NCBI RefSeq assembly: GCF_040581485.1
Contig: NC_090133.1
Location: 17,422,001-17,486,000 of the forward strand
Length of the DNA stretch: 64,000 bases
DNA from: Linepithema humile
Taxonomy: Eukaryota > Arthropoda > Insecta > Hymenoptera > Formicidae
Reading direction: 5' to 3'
Shown in pieces: positions 41,651 through 53,188 of the stretch (the stretch's first letter is position 1; each line of letters opens with the position of its first letter). The notes under the pieces are model-generated. The model was given only the letters and a program-made list of their open reading frames with translations, was not told the origin of the DNA and made no database searches. Position numbers and translations under genes: made by a program.

Positions 41651-43701
41651 AACCTCAGAGACGGATACGGCAAATTTATTCGCCTAAATTATTTACACGC
41701 CAGCAATTCGGGAATTGCCACTTAAAATATCGACGTCGTTTGGGAAGCCGTTTGCGTTCCTATTAAATGTCCAAGAGATGTTAATGGCAAAATTATTCAA
41801 TGACCTTTATGTTTTAACGAATATATATAAATCTCAAAAATCATTCAAAAACTATAATCGAATAGTAGTAAATCTTGAAAAGGTCTTGAATGTAATTTAC
41901 CAAATTAATTAACACAATTGTGTTAATTAGAAATAAAACTAAAGTAATGGATTTGACAGTTAAAAAAACGATCATTTGTTACGTGTGTGTGTATGATAGA
42001 AACTTTTATACACGTTCTTTTTCAAATACTTCTTTCAAAATATAATTGATATTCTTTAAAATAAATATGGTGCACGTGCCAAAATTTTTATCAAAAAAAT
42101 CAAAGAATAAATTGTATGATTTTGAAAATTTTGATTCTTTTGCTTGTCAGAAAGTTGCTCGTATACGTTGTTATTCCGTTGTTTTCTTTGAAATCACACG
42201 TTTATGAAGACGTTTGCGACATCGTGCCGCTTTAAAGTTATCGCATTTCCGCATTTCGTCAAATCCGAGTTTATCAAGTTTTCCACAACAAAATATCTTG
42301 TCTTCCGAAAAAATACACACACGTATCACATATATAAACGTAGACACATACTGACTGATCAACTATTAGCAAATAATTCCTGACTTATTTCACGTATATT
42401 TCATATATATTTATATTAATAAATTAATAATATCATAATAAAAAAGAGGCTAATTATTATAACATATTTCAACGCACGATAATTTAAATCGTCATTTCAA
42501 TTAAAACATTTCAATTAAAATAAATCTAACCCCAATAATTTAATAATCAAGAATCAGTTGATATTAAATTTTTCAATATTGGCATAACGATCGCTCTTCG
42601 TATGTCCATTGCAAACAAATATGACCAAAAAATTGTTCACATTTCAAAGACTAAATAAATAATCTATATGATTATATGTACTAAAATGTATGTAATAATA
42701 ATATAAAATCCTAAAATAAATTAAGTATATATTAAATATATCATAATATTAATAAATTTTTCTACAATGTATGAATTATCTCGTTTGGAAAAGTAAGAAT
42801 TCGTGATCTGACAATATATATACGTTATTTTATCGTAAAACTTCAATTCTTCAGTCACGTATAGCGCAGGCATGTTTTATTGGAAGGTCCATGGTATCTT
42901 GTTCTCCCTGTATTTAATTTTCAATATTTTTTATCCACTGCCTGAGGTTTAATCAAAGCTTGTGAATTTAATACAGTTTTTTTTAATTTGCAATATATCC
43001 ATATTTTAGCTGCGCACGTACACGTATATAATAAAATATAAAAATTCTTATTATCTTTTACTAATGATTAAATATTACATTTCAACAAAAACTTGCACAA
43101 ATGAATGTAACCAGAAAAAGGTAAAAAATTTCACCAAAAAAAATCTATTTTTAATAAAGAGAAAAAGAAGGAGAGAAGCGATCGATAAAACTTTAAAATC
43201 CAACCAACCCCTCATAAAATCAGGTACCTACGCTTTTATATCAATATTTCAAAATAATAATTTAGCTGATACTAAATTATATAAATGCTAAAACGGTAAT
43301 TTCCACAAAAGTTTTATAAAGTTTACACAACGTTTCGTGATTGGAGGATCTCTAAAGAATAACAGTGATTATTGGTGCTGATACAAAAACTAAAAGATGC
43401 AATAATAACTGTTTTAAGGCTAAAAAATAAGCTTTGAAAAATCGGGCGACGTGATCAGTATCGAGGGACATGATGAAGGCAAGGGATAAAAAGGATCTCG
43501 TCGCATTGTGACGAGGAGTAACGACGGTGAGGAGCAGGTCGTAACCCGATTTATTTTCTCCGGGCGTTTTTCATAAGCGCGAGTAGCTGAGGAAACACGC
43601 GAGCGCGCGCACACGAGTCGAGCCGAGAACCGAGAGCGGAAGGAAGATAGCTTTTCAATGGAGGGACGGCGGATGCTGACCCGCAGCTAACGGAATGCCG
43701 A

Positions 43702-43723
43702 TAATGTTTTATGCATCTTTCAT
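43702..43723 (+). other. Recurrent intronic motif, copy 1
   Basis: Matches the same 22-base motif at 44156-44177 exactly and at 45123-45144 with one change. The core is ATGTTTTATGCATCTYTCAT. It agrees with copy 2 for about 26 bases, while the further flanks differ. It contains the palindrome ATGCAT. No other feature explains it. Confidence 0.75.
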
Positions 43724-44155
43724 CTTCGGGCGGGTGAGATAGAAAAGGGCCGAAGGGTGGCTAACGGCAGGAATCAGCTGAGTTTCTCGAAGTTCGATCA
43801 CTTGCTCGGACTTGGCAAAGTCGAAGTTTTCCACCCTTGGGGTGGAAAAATCGCATTTCGATATCAACGCTATGACATCGTAGGGTGACGTTCGCCCTTC
43901 GATCTTCCCGTCGCGCATTAGATGATTCCACGGTGACGACTTGTTTGAACGATTCCCCTGCCTGTCACGATATCAGATTATCGTCATGTCTGCGATTTCA
44001 TCTCGCGCGCCATTACCTCACTGCTCGTCTACGTCGTCGACAAATTAATTACGAGAAATAAATCGAAACGTCACACCGAACAAGTAATCTATCTAAAAGA
44101 AAGGGAAAGAGGCAAATCAAAAATTACGCCACGCTGTCGGTGAAGCGATCGACGA

Positions 44156-44177
44156 TAATGTTTTATGCATCTTTCAT
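44156..44177 (+). other. Recurrent intronic motif, copy 2
   Basis: Identical to copy 1 over the 22-base motif and extended a few bases on both sides, 454 bases downstream. The surrounding DNA is otherwise unrelated, so this is not part of a longer visible duplication. Confidence 0.75.
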
Positions 44178-45122
44178 CCGCGACGTTGAAGAAACGGAAG
44201 GGATCAGTCGCAATTAATTTTTCGCTCTCCTAGTTTCATCCCTCTTTTGCGGCCGCCTGCTAACACGCTTGACGTGAAGACAAATTTTCCATATTTTTTA
44301 AAATCACATTTCAAACGTGTTCCCGTCGCTGCATCCAAGCAATATTGCGTATCGCGCGAACGTAAATTATGCTCAATGCTGAATATCGAATTCGTAAAGT
44401 GTGTTTTAACAAATTTGTAATTATATTCTGTTTAATAAAATTTTTAGTAATGATCTGCGCACTAAATGAAAAGTACATCGAATCGTAAAACTACGTTATC
44501 CTATAATGTTAAAATGAAAACCAGGATTATCGGTTTGCGCATTATCATACATTTGTGCTGGTGGTGATTATGAAAATAATCTTAGTAACAAGTATGGGAA
44601 AACTAAGTTAACCACATACTTCACTTTACATCGTTGAGCATAAAATTATACTCCACTATTACAGAAAAAATAAACACGATAAAAGTAACTACGTTAAATA
44701 TTATGTAATTAACCACGTTAAACTTTGCTAAATCTTTAAAAATGTATTTTTTATGCGCAAAAAGCGCGTTAAAATTCAATTATCTCAGCGGAAGATACAT
44801 GATTTAAACAGTCTTTCTAACAGAACCATATTTCATAAAAATTGCAAATAAGTTATAATTATTATATTAACTACTTAATGACCTCTATTATATTTTATGC
44901 TGCTTTATTCTGCAATAGTCATATAATCTTTCGATTATTATATATATGAAAACATTAGTTCTGAAATATTAGCGTTCACATTAATCTACCGAAATTGAGT
45001 TTAACAAATCGCGGTACGCATGGATTAAGAGATACCTCGTTCAATGAACATTTTCCAGAAAGAAGGTCCAGATTATAGAGCGGCCGCTGCCTACACTACG
45101 AGATTAGGAAATCGGAGCTCCG

Positions 45123-45144
45123 TAATGTTTTATGCATCTCTCAT
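45123..45144 (+). other. Recurrent intronic motif, copy 3
   Basis: One T-to-C difference from copies 1 and 2, 967 bases after copy 2, in the same orientation. All three lie in a CpG-richer part of intron 2. Confidence 0.72.
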
Positions 45145-48100
45145 TGTCGATTCGCTAGAGAGTGAAAAAACAAGGTGGCGGTCGAGAGTACTTTGGGGCA
45201 GCGCTAAGTTAACTCGCTCGCAAAGAGACCAAAGTTTCTTCTCTCTTCCGAAATGAGAAAAAAAAGTTATCACTTTGTAGAAGTTATAGCCCAATCGGGA
45301 AACGAGGAAAGATGGAAATTCATGCGCAACAGACTCAACAAAGGCAAAGCGAAATGATGAGCAGATGCTCCAGTTTATGGCGCCGTAAAAACGCGGAAAA
45401 TTTTTTTATGTATCTCTAATTATTTAAGAAAAAATATTTCTCCCGTAAATTCTTTACATATACATATATGTAGTTTTTTATACGACTTTGTGTTCAATAT
45501 TTAATATAGTTTTGATGGTAAATACGGCTTTAAAAAATTTCAGAAAAAGTTCTATTGTGCTAATAAGTGATAGCTCATAATGCAAATATGTCGCATTGCT
45601 TCCGGGCGCCACAAACTTTTGCTTTACTACTGAACGCACAAAAGCGTTTCCATTTAATTGCACTGCGAGAAAGCGAGTCCCTGTGGGAAATTCTTTTTGA
45701 AAACCGTGAATATCGATTCACACGCATGGCGTATGCGAAGGAAAACAACATCTCAGACAGACACGTAGGAATATCCATGAATCCTGTTTCAATTTTTCAA
45801 GATGAGAACCGCTCTCGAAAGATTTTACAAGAATGCATGAAGCATCGTGTATTGTGTGTCATCGTGAAAATGACAAGCACGAGAACTTCGGTGAAATTTA
45901 TTGTCGGTCTGGGAAATGGGCCAAGGCAAGAAGAAAAGATCTTTCCGCCGATACACAAGAGCGTGGAGCGCGCAAATTTAATAGAAACGCTGAGACGATA
46001 TAAAAGTTGTTACATACGCGGTATATCAAAAGTCGTAATATACTTTTTTTCAAATTATATAGACATCCCCAAATAATTTTTCTTGAACAAAAATTAAATT
46101 CTTTTTGTTAATTCGTAAAATTTATTAAAAGTTATGCAAAAAATTTTTTAAAACGATTTAGAGTATATTATTAATTTATTGAAATACGTCCCGTGGAAAA
46201 TATTGTTTAATTACTGCAACTGTTTTATCTGATAAAAAATAAACAATACTGTTATTTAAAGACTGTTATTATCGAAAAATATAACTTAAAAAAACATTAA
46301 ATTGAAATATATATAATAAATATTTTTACTCAGTTTCGATTCCACAATAAGGTATGTATGTGTGTAAAGATCGCGCGCGTATTTACAATATTATAGTATA
46401 TTTCCAATATAACATTACTTCCTTTTCATGTTAGCCGCAATTTTATAACGGTAAATATTCGTTGTCAACAAAGCTGTTATGATATTAAAGAAATTAATTA
46501 TTATACAACTCTTTTGCAGATCAAAGAAGCGAACGGTCTGCGCATCATTGTATTTGTCTAACAAAAATCTTTGCTGACAATAAAATTAAAACGTTTCAAG
46601 TAAATCACAGAATAATAAATAAATAAAGTTACGCGAAGTAAATTCAAAATATATTCATAAACATAAAAAAAAGCATTTGTGGATCTATTGTCCAGACAAA
46701 TGCGACGGGCGGAATTATATAAGATTTTAATCGGATTATAGAAACGGCGAGCAAACGAAACAAGAAAGGCCGTGCAAACGGAGCTTTCGCGCGCAATACG
46801 AAGGAAAAGCGTCGCAAACGTTTGAAAGTTAATTCAACAATGCGCAGTATTTCGTTTCGTCGCGAAAGGATATCGAAGACCGAAGTTTCAATTTAGATGC
46901 TGAACAGAGCTTGCCTGGACTTTCCGTAAGAGCTCGCGGAATTACGCGGCGCATTAAATTATTTAATTCCAATAAGAGACTGCTCCCTTCGACAAGCTTC
47001 CCTTTTACAAAGGCGACTCGCTCCGTCCGCCTTGTCGGTTTCCTGCTCCGTTCTTTCCCGCGTCGTCGGTCGTATAATTGTTAATTAACTAAAAGCATCG
47101 GAGAAGCTTGTAGCCGTTATTAAAGAAAGTAGCCTAAAGACAAACGAGAGTCAACGCGTGTTTACGCTGAGAAATGCATATCGTTTAAAATGAGAACTTT
47201 TATCGCGCCTTCACCGACAACAGAAATTGTAAGTGCAATTTTATATCAAATTATATTACAAATAATGAAAAGTCGACGTGTCAAAAATAAGAATTATTTA
47301 ATTTCAATCCTCTTTTTCGTTTTGTCTTTTTTGTTCAGCGTAACGCTGAATTATAGTTTTGATTATTGGAATATTGCTGGGAGAAAACTGACAAGAGTCT
47401 AAACGGTCGAAAACACTTTAAGTGAAAGATAGCGCGATGAATTTGAAACATCCTGTTTCCCAACCCCATTAACCATACAATATGTCAAGAGATACGGTGT
47501 GTTCTCGTCTTTGTCTTCAGCGACGAGAACGTAAATTATTGTCCGGTTATTCGACAGACGAAGCACCGCTATTTTCCGGCCAGACAAAAGCTCATCCACC
47601 CTATTTTCTCCGCGTTCCGCGTTAGTATTTGCGCCAATTGAGGTGCGCGCTCATTACTCAAAACAAAATGTACGCGAAACGTGCGAATTTGCGTACAGCG
47701 GGTGCGACGACTCGCGGGAACAAAGGTCGTCCTTAATTCCAACTAAATGTCCCGTACGTTAGCGCATCTCCGCCTCGTCCGTCGACATTCGGACCGCCAA
47801 AATGCGGCGTAAATTCATTAAGTCTAATCCACGCGAGTCTAAAACTGCGTGGACTGTCGTATCCTCCTGTTGTCACACGCGGAAAATTTACATTTAACGA
47901 GCGGCTTACACAATTAAAGACAGAATAGCGAAATTAACGTTCCGACCGGTAGGGATTAAAAGAGTCGAGGGAATACGCGCGTTCGATGCAGCACGAAATG
48001 ATAACAAACGAGCGGACTCTGCGATATTTGTTCGCCATGACAAGCGTGTTGATAATTTCGAATGGAACACAATTCCCGATAATTATAACATTTCTCGTTA

Positions 48101-48974
48101 TCTCCTTTCTATCAACTCGCAGCTGAAAATGCCCGCGTTGCCACAGTCCGGTCGAATTTTCAGCGAATCAGAATTTTTTTCTTACACAGCGGCATTGTTT
48201 AACGTCCAGAAAATCGCATCTGTTCACGGTTCATTCGTCCGATTCGGTAAGCGCCACTCGACTAAACTAATTAACATAAAACTCGCATCGACGTGACGCT
48301 GCGCTCGTTGCAGAATAAAGTGCAAACTTTGTTACGCATGAAATAAAAGAGGACACATGCCGATCCCTTTAACTATACATCTACAGAGTGTATTATTATC
48401 ATTACACTTTAGCCGTAAAATGTGTACCATCATCTGCTTGCAATATATCCAACTTGTCTGACGCTTTTGAGTTAAAAGAAAGAAATAAAAGATGAATCAC
48501 TGAACGATGAAAGGTCGCGTCTTCGCGTTTAAGGGCGAGTGAGAAAATTAGCGAGAAAAGCAGGCGAGAATGGAAACGCCAAGATGGTGAAGACGCGAGG
48601 AATAGTAGAGAGGGAAGAGAGAGCGAGCAAAGGATGGAAACAAGAAGGACTAATTTTCTCGGCGACGCAGACCGTTAATCGCACCGGAATTAAGAGAACG
48701 AGGAGACAGCCGAGATAAAGGCAAGAAGCAGGGAGACATAAGGGGGTACGTAGTCTCGAACGCCGCGCCTCTCCTCCTTAGGCCAGCCCTCCGCTCTCGT
48801 TTCGTCTCGACCACCCTTCCGGGTTCGCTTTATACGAGCCCTCTCCTACCCCTGCGGCGCTCTTTGAATTCACGTCGAGGAGAAATTTATACGAAAACTT
48901 GACAATGCTCTCGCGCGCAGCGTCTAGCCGCGCCGCCTTTCAACTCCTTTTCTCTCGCCCTCCACCATGCTTCC

Positions 48975-49050
48975 GTGCACGCACATACAGATCGCACATA
49001 CACGCACGCACACACACGCATATATATATATATATACACATGCACACGCA
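48975..49050. repeat. CA/TA-rich compound microsatellite
   Basis: Interrupted CA/CG units followed by an uninterrupted TA run (about 49020-49035) and more CA. Open frames through it are repeat artefacts. Confidence 0.85.
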
Positions 49051-51899
49051 AAAAGGTGGAAACGTCGTCAACTTAGCGGAAAAGCTCGCGAATGGTGCGT
49101 TTGGCGCGGCTTTGAACCGGACATGCGACAATGAATTATATTCGTTATTGGAGTTTCGACGCTTGCCCATGTCTAACTACCGTTTACTATCCTCCCCGAG
49201 CCTTGATCCTCGACGCCGCAACGGCGCGCTATTAACGACGGGTAAACTCCGAGAAAGGACTTTACGGCTTAAAACTTATCGCCTATCCTCGCGTCCCACT
49301 TGTCCAATTTCCGAAATTATGAACGGTTAGATAAGCGTTTCTCCAAACTCGCGTGGCTTTTATCTTCCGTCGTCGCAACAACGAGACATAAAATTTGGCG
49401 CGCTTCAAGAATCCTGAAGGAGAGGAGGTCCTGTTAGTTAGAGTTTGGCGAGGAGCCTCGTTACAAGACTCATTTAACGAGAATACACCTCCTGGAGGGA
49501 TCACTAAGTCTCTTGTCACTCTGAAAGGACAAGTTCTTGAGCTACCTTCGCAAATCCTTTTTCTTCAGGAAAGGACGGGAAGATTTCGCGCGTATCTACA
49601 TCTTGCATTTAATTTTTTCGTAATTTTCGTCTTTCATAACTTTTCATATTAGGATTGATAAAAAAGAAAGCTATAATAAATGCCATTCAAGACATATGTT
49701 TCACCTTTGATTAAAAAAAATAAATAAATAAAACCAAAAAAACAAATCAATTGAATTTTGCATGCAATTTAATTAATTAAAAACGCTTTGTTGATACTTT
49801 TATTTGTGAAAAACCAGCTTTATTTTTGTACGCTTCAAATGTGGGTTACGCGTCGACCGCGCGCTATTTCGAAAGCCGAGAACGAAGGCAAGCGCTTGTC
49901 ACTGGCGGATCAAAGCCAATGTCCTTTGCAGCAGTTAATACGTTTAGGAGCTTCTTAGTTCCATTAACCAGACACAAGGCGGAATCGTCTATGGCGTGCG
50001 CCTACGGGTTTCCCGGCGCATATCTAAAGAGCCAACTATGAATCTCACACTTCGCGCCTCCTTGAGAAATCGTGTAAGAACACGTCAGATGCCGAAGGGG
50101 TTCTATTATAGTTTCAGAATACTAAAAGTGCTGGAGTGTAGAGTGAAACGGCGTGATCATGACAAATGATGGCACATGATACCGCCATATTTTTTAATGG
50201 AAAATTAAAAATATATAACTAAACATTATTTTTCTAACGAAAAACATGGAAATTTTTTAATCTAATTCATATTTATCATTTGCATATCTCATCATCTATT
50301 TCATTTTATTCGTCAAAATACTGATTCTCGAAGTACAGATTAGTTCTAATATTGTCCCATTTTAATCTTTCCAAATCTTTCTTAAAATAAGTAACGTGTT
50401 ATTTCTCCACTTCTGTGGAAATTAAAGTTAAAGATATATATGTATTTATCTTTTTCACGGAGATTTTTTTCCTGCTCCCTAAAGAATTTCTACGGTATTG
50501 ACATACTAAATAATATTTTACTATCTCTGAGAAATTGGAAACTTTTCACGCATTTATAAAAATTATGCAAGAAAAACAATTATTTTAATGATATGTTGAT
50601 CTTTTGTATTTATTGTTCATAAAAAATAAAATTTTAAGAAAATCCAGAAAATAGACTGAAATATCGTATCTCACATGACCGTTTTATGCATTGTTACATT
50701 TTTAAACGCGTTCAATTAACGCGCCTAATTAATATGTTTACGTTCGCGGTAAAAAGTTTTTAGCGCGGTTATAAAAGTATAACGTCGAATTCGCTTGTTC
50801 GTTAAATTTCCAGAGGAGCAGTGCTAAAAGGCCGGTCGCCCGTTATTACTATCACGAGCGACAATAATTGTCTTTACATAGCCAGCGCAGCAAAGTACGA
50901 ATTAATTTAAATAAGGACGTTAAAGATGTACGAATTAATTTGTCAGCGATTACTTCCGCGAGAAAAATCCAGAGGTTGAAATTATTCTCTCTAATCAATC
51001 ATGAAACAAATTTGCAAGAAGAAATTGTCTTTGCGTTATCAATTTCGTAAATTGCTTTCAATGTGACAAGAAGTGCATTTATATTTGACAAATAAAATAA
51101 AATTCATTCAAGAATATATGTATATAATAAAAGAAAAAAATTGTAAAAGTGCAACGCGCTATATAATTATCAGTCTTGAGTTTAAACAATGAATTATGAG
51201 GACTGTCTCCCTTCTTTGTCAGTTATTTGCGTGAAAATGGCGCACCTATCGGTTTCATTTTCATTACCTCCAGGCAGCTATTAATTAGTTGCAATATCGA
51301 CAATCGATTCTCACCGAACGGAGTTGCGAGCAAGAAGACGGAGAAATGGCTAAAAATGGGTATCGCGTTCGCCGTTTCGCGCTTCAACGATAATGCACAC
51401 TGCTGTTTCTTTCGCATCGATAATACCGACGATAACTTTCGCGGTTTAGCTCGTTGCTCGCCAGTGAATCCACCGACTTCATCCGGCGCTCGTCGTTCTC
51501 GTTCGAATTTGTTCCACTGCGTGCACGAGCATCCCTCGCAAAACTTTGTATCCCTCGCATATCCGCATTATTGTGCACCATAAATACGCAAAACTCGGCG
51601 CCTCGTACGCAGGAAAAAAGATATACGTCAAAGCAATAAAAGTTTCGCCGAGATATAAAAGTATCGAAAAGCTGTACGCGCTCACTATGTTAATCTCTCA
51701 AGCTTTTTCTGCACAGTTCTCCAATTGTTTTCTAAGTCTTTCCATTTATGATAATATGAATGTTTCGTCAAAAGTTTTTGAGTCTGTTCGATTTTCTCAA
51801 TTAAATAATTAAATCGATTATAATAATTATAACAAGTCAAATAATAATTGAGCCATGTAAAATTTAATCAATTATATGTAAAATATATAACTGTGTTAT

Positions 51900-52080
51900 C
51901 ACAGTTATGTATTATGCAAGTAATGTAATTGTGTAAGCGTAATATAATGAATGTATTCACTCACCAGTCGTTGTACTCCAGCTGGGTACGCCATCGGGTG
52001 CACCTGAAAAAATAATCATTTTTATTATATAGTTATTATGAATTAATACATTTTACACGTATCGATTATTACATTTTACT
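51900..52080 (-). repeat. Dispersed repeat, copy 2, with micro-exon-like core
   Basis: Second copy of the repeat seen at about 3540-3725. On the minus strand the 39-nt core (51965-52003) is bounded by TTTTTTCAG upstream and GTGAGT downstream, both good splice signals. One frame reads CTRWRTQLEYNDW without a stop. A 9-bp perfect hairpin (ATAACTGTG, loop TTAT, CACAGTTAT; 51887-51908) lies at its edge. I cannot name the parent protein or element. It could be a minus-strand micro-exon or a repeat family carrying splice-like borders. Confidence 0.5.
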
Positions 52081-52205
52081 TATTTCCATTTCAGTTAATT
52101 AAATTAATTTAATGATTAAGTAATTTATTAATTCATTAATTAAATAATATGCAATAGATTGCGTAAATAATTATTTAATTGTAATTGTATGTGTATCATA
52201 TAAAA

Positions 52206-52260
52206 ATTTAAATAATAAAATAATTGTATTCACCAGCTGAAGTATTGTAGTTTGTCAGCC
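52206..52260 (-). repeat. Possible degenerate third copy of the micro-exon-like unit
   Basis: On the minus strand the frame ending at 52234 reads LTKTADKLQYFSW immediately before GTGAAT. It shares T2, L8, an aromatic at 10 and W13 with copies 1 and 2, and the AT-rich sequence following the donor is similar. It lacks the preceding CAG acceptor at the same position. The relationship is weak and may be coincidental. Confidence 0.25.
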
Positions 52261-53003
52261 GTTTTTGTCAGATTCCGCCTCGACTGCTCCGCATCAGCTC
52301 CACCAAAGATTCTACGAATGCCGGAAATCCACACTTAGTTACGCGTATTACCGAGTAAAAATCAACCCGCACTCATGCGAAAATCGCGAATTTACGTCGC
52401 AAATTTAATATGCCGCGATACGCGAAACGAAATAAAAAACACTCTGTGCTATGTCGACAGAGCTAACACATATTGACCTTGTACATCGGTGGTCTACTCG
52501 ATACTATACAAATACTCCGAGCGAGACGATTTACGATGGTTGTGCTTACGCAGAGGTCATCACGTACGAATGCGCATGTACGATTTGCCTGATATGATTC
52601 CGAGACGAAATCTAAATTTTCAACATGCTACATCTAATGAAAAGATATATCGTTTTGAGAGAATAGGTAAAATTTTCGCGAATATATGAGAGATAAAAAT
52701 CTGTATTCATTAGAATTGTAACCTACATATTCACGACAAAGCGATCGACGAAATGCCGTTAATCGCGAACGCCCCGGTAAAAATAATACGTTCTAGCAAT
52801 CACCCGTCACTTTCGTCGACACTTTCGACAAAAAATTGCACTCGTTATGCATTTTTAACGGGTAAAATACGCGATTAATCGTGGAACATTCGCGGATTGC
52901 TTCCAGAACCTACGCAACGCAAAATTTTTATGGCGGTAGAAAGTACAAAGTTCTTATGGCGGGGTAACGCGCGCAGCGCCACAAGCGGATCTTTTGTAAC
53001 TAA

Positions 53004-53188
53004 GGGCGGTATGCATAGTCCGTTCTTATATTCAAGATCGTCGCGCGGACTTATATTCGCTCTCTTCGTCACACACAGATTGTGTGACGGTGCTTTTTAT
53101 GCACACAGATTGTGTGTGACGAAGAGAGCGAATATAAGTCCGTGCTTAAGACAATCTTGAATATAAGAACAAACTATGAATACCGCCC
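53004..53188. mobile_element. MITE, PIF/Harbinger (Tourist)-like, about 185 bp palindrome
   Basis: The two halves are near-perfect reverse complements over about 80 bases each: the left arm starts GGGCGGTATGCATAGT and the right arm ends in ACTATGAATACCGCCC. Between them, a short centre carries a repeated CACACAGATTGTGTG. The element is flanked by TAA on both sides, the trinucleotide target-site duplication typical of PIF/Harbinger elements, whose termini commonly begin with G runs. No transposase is encoded, so it would be non-autonomous. Arm similarity is high, indicating fairly recent insertion or hairpin maintenance. An open frame crossing it (52897-53160) is incidental. Confidence 0.75.
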
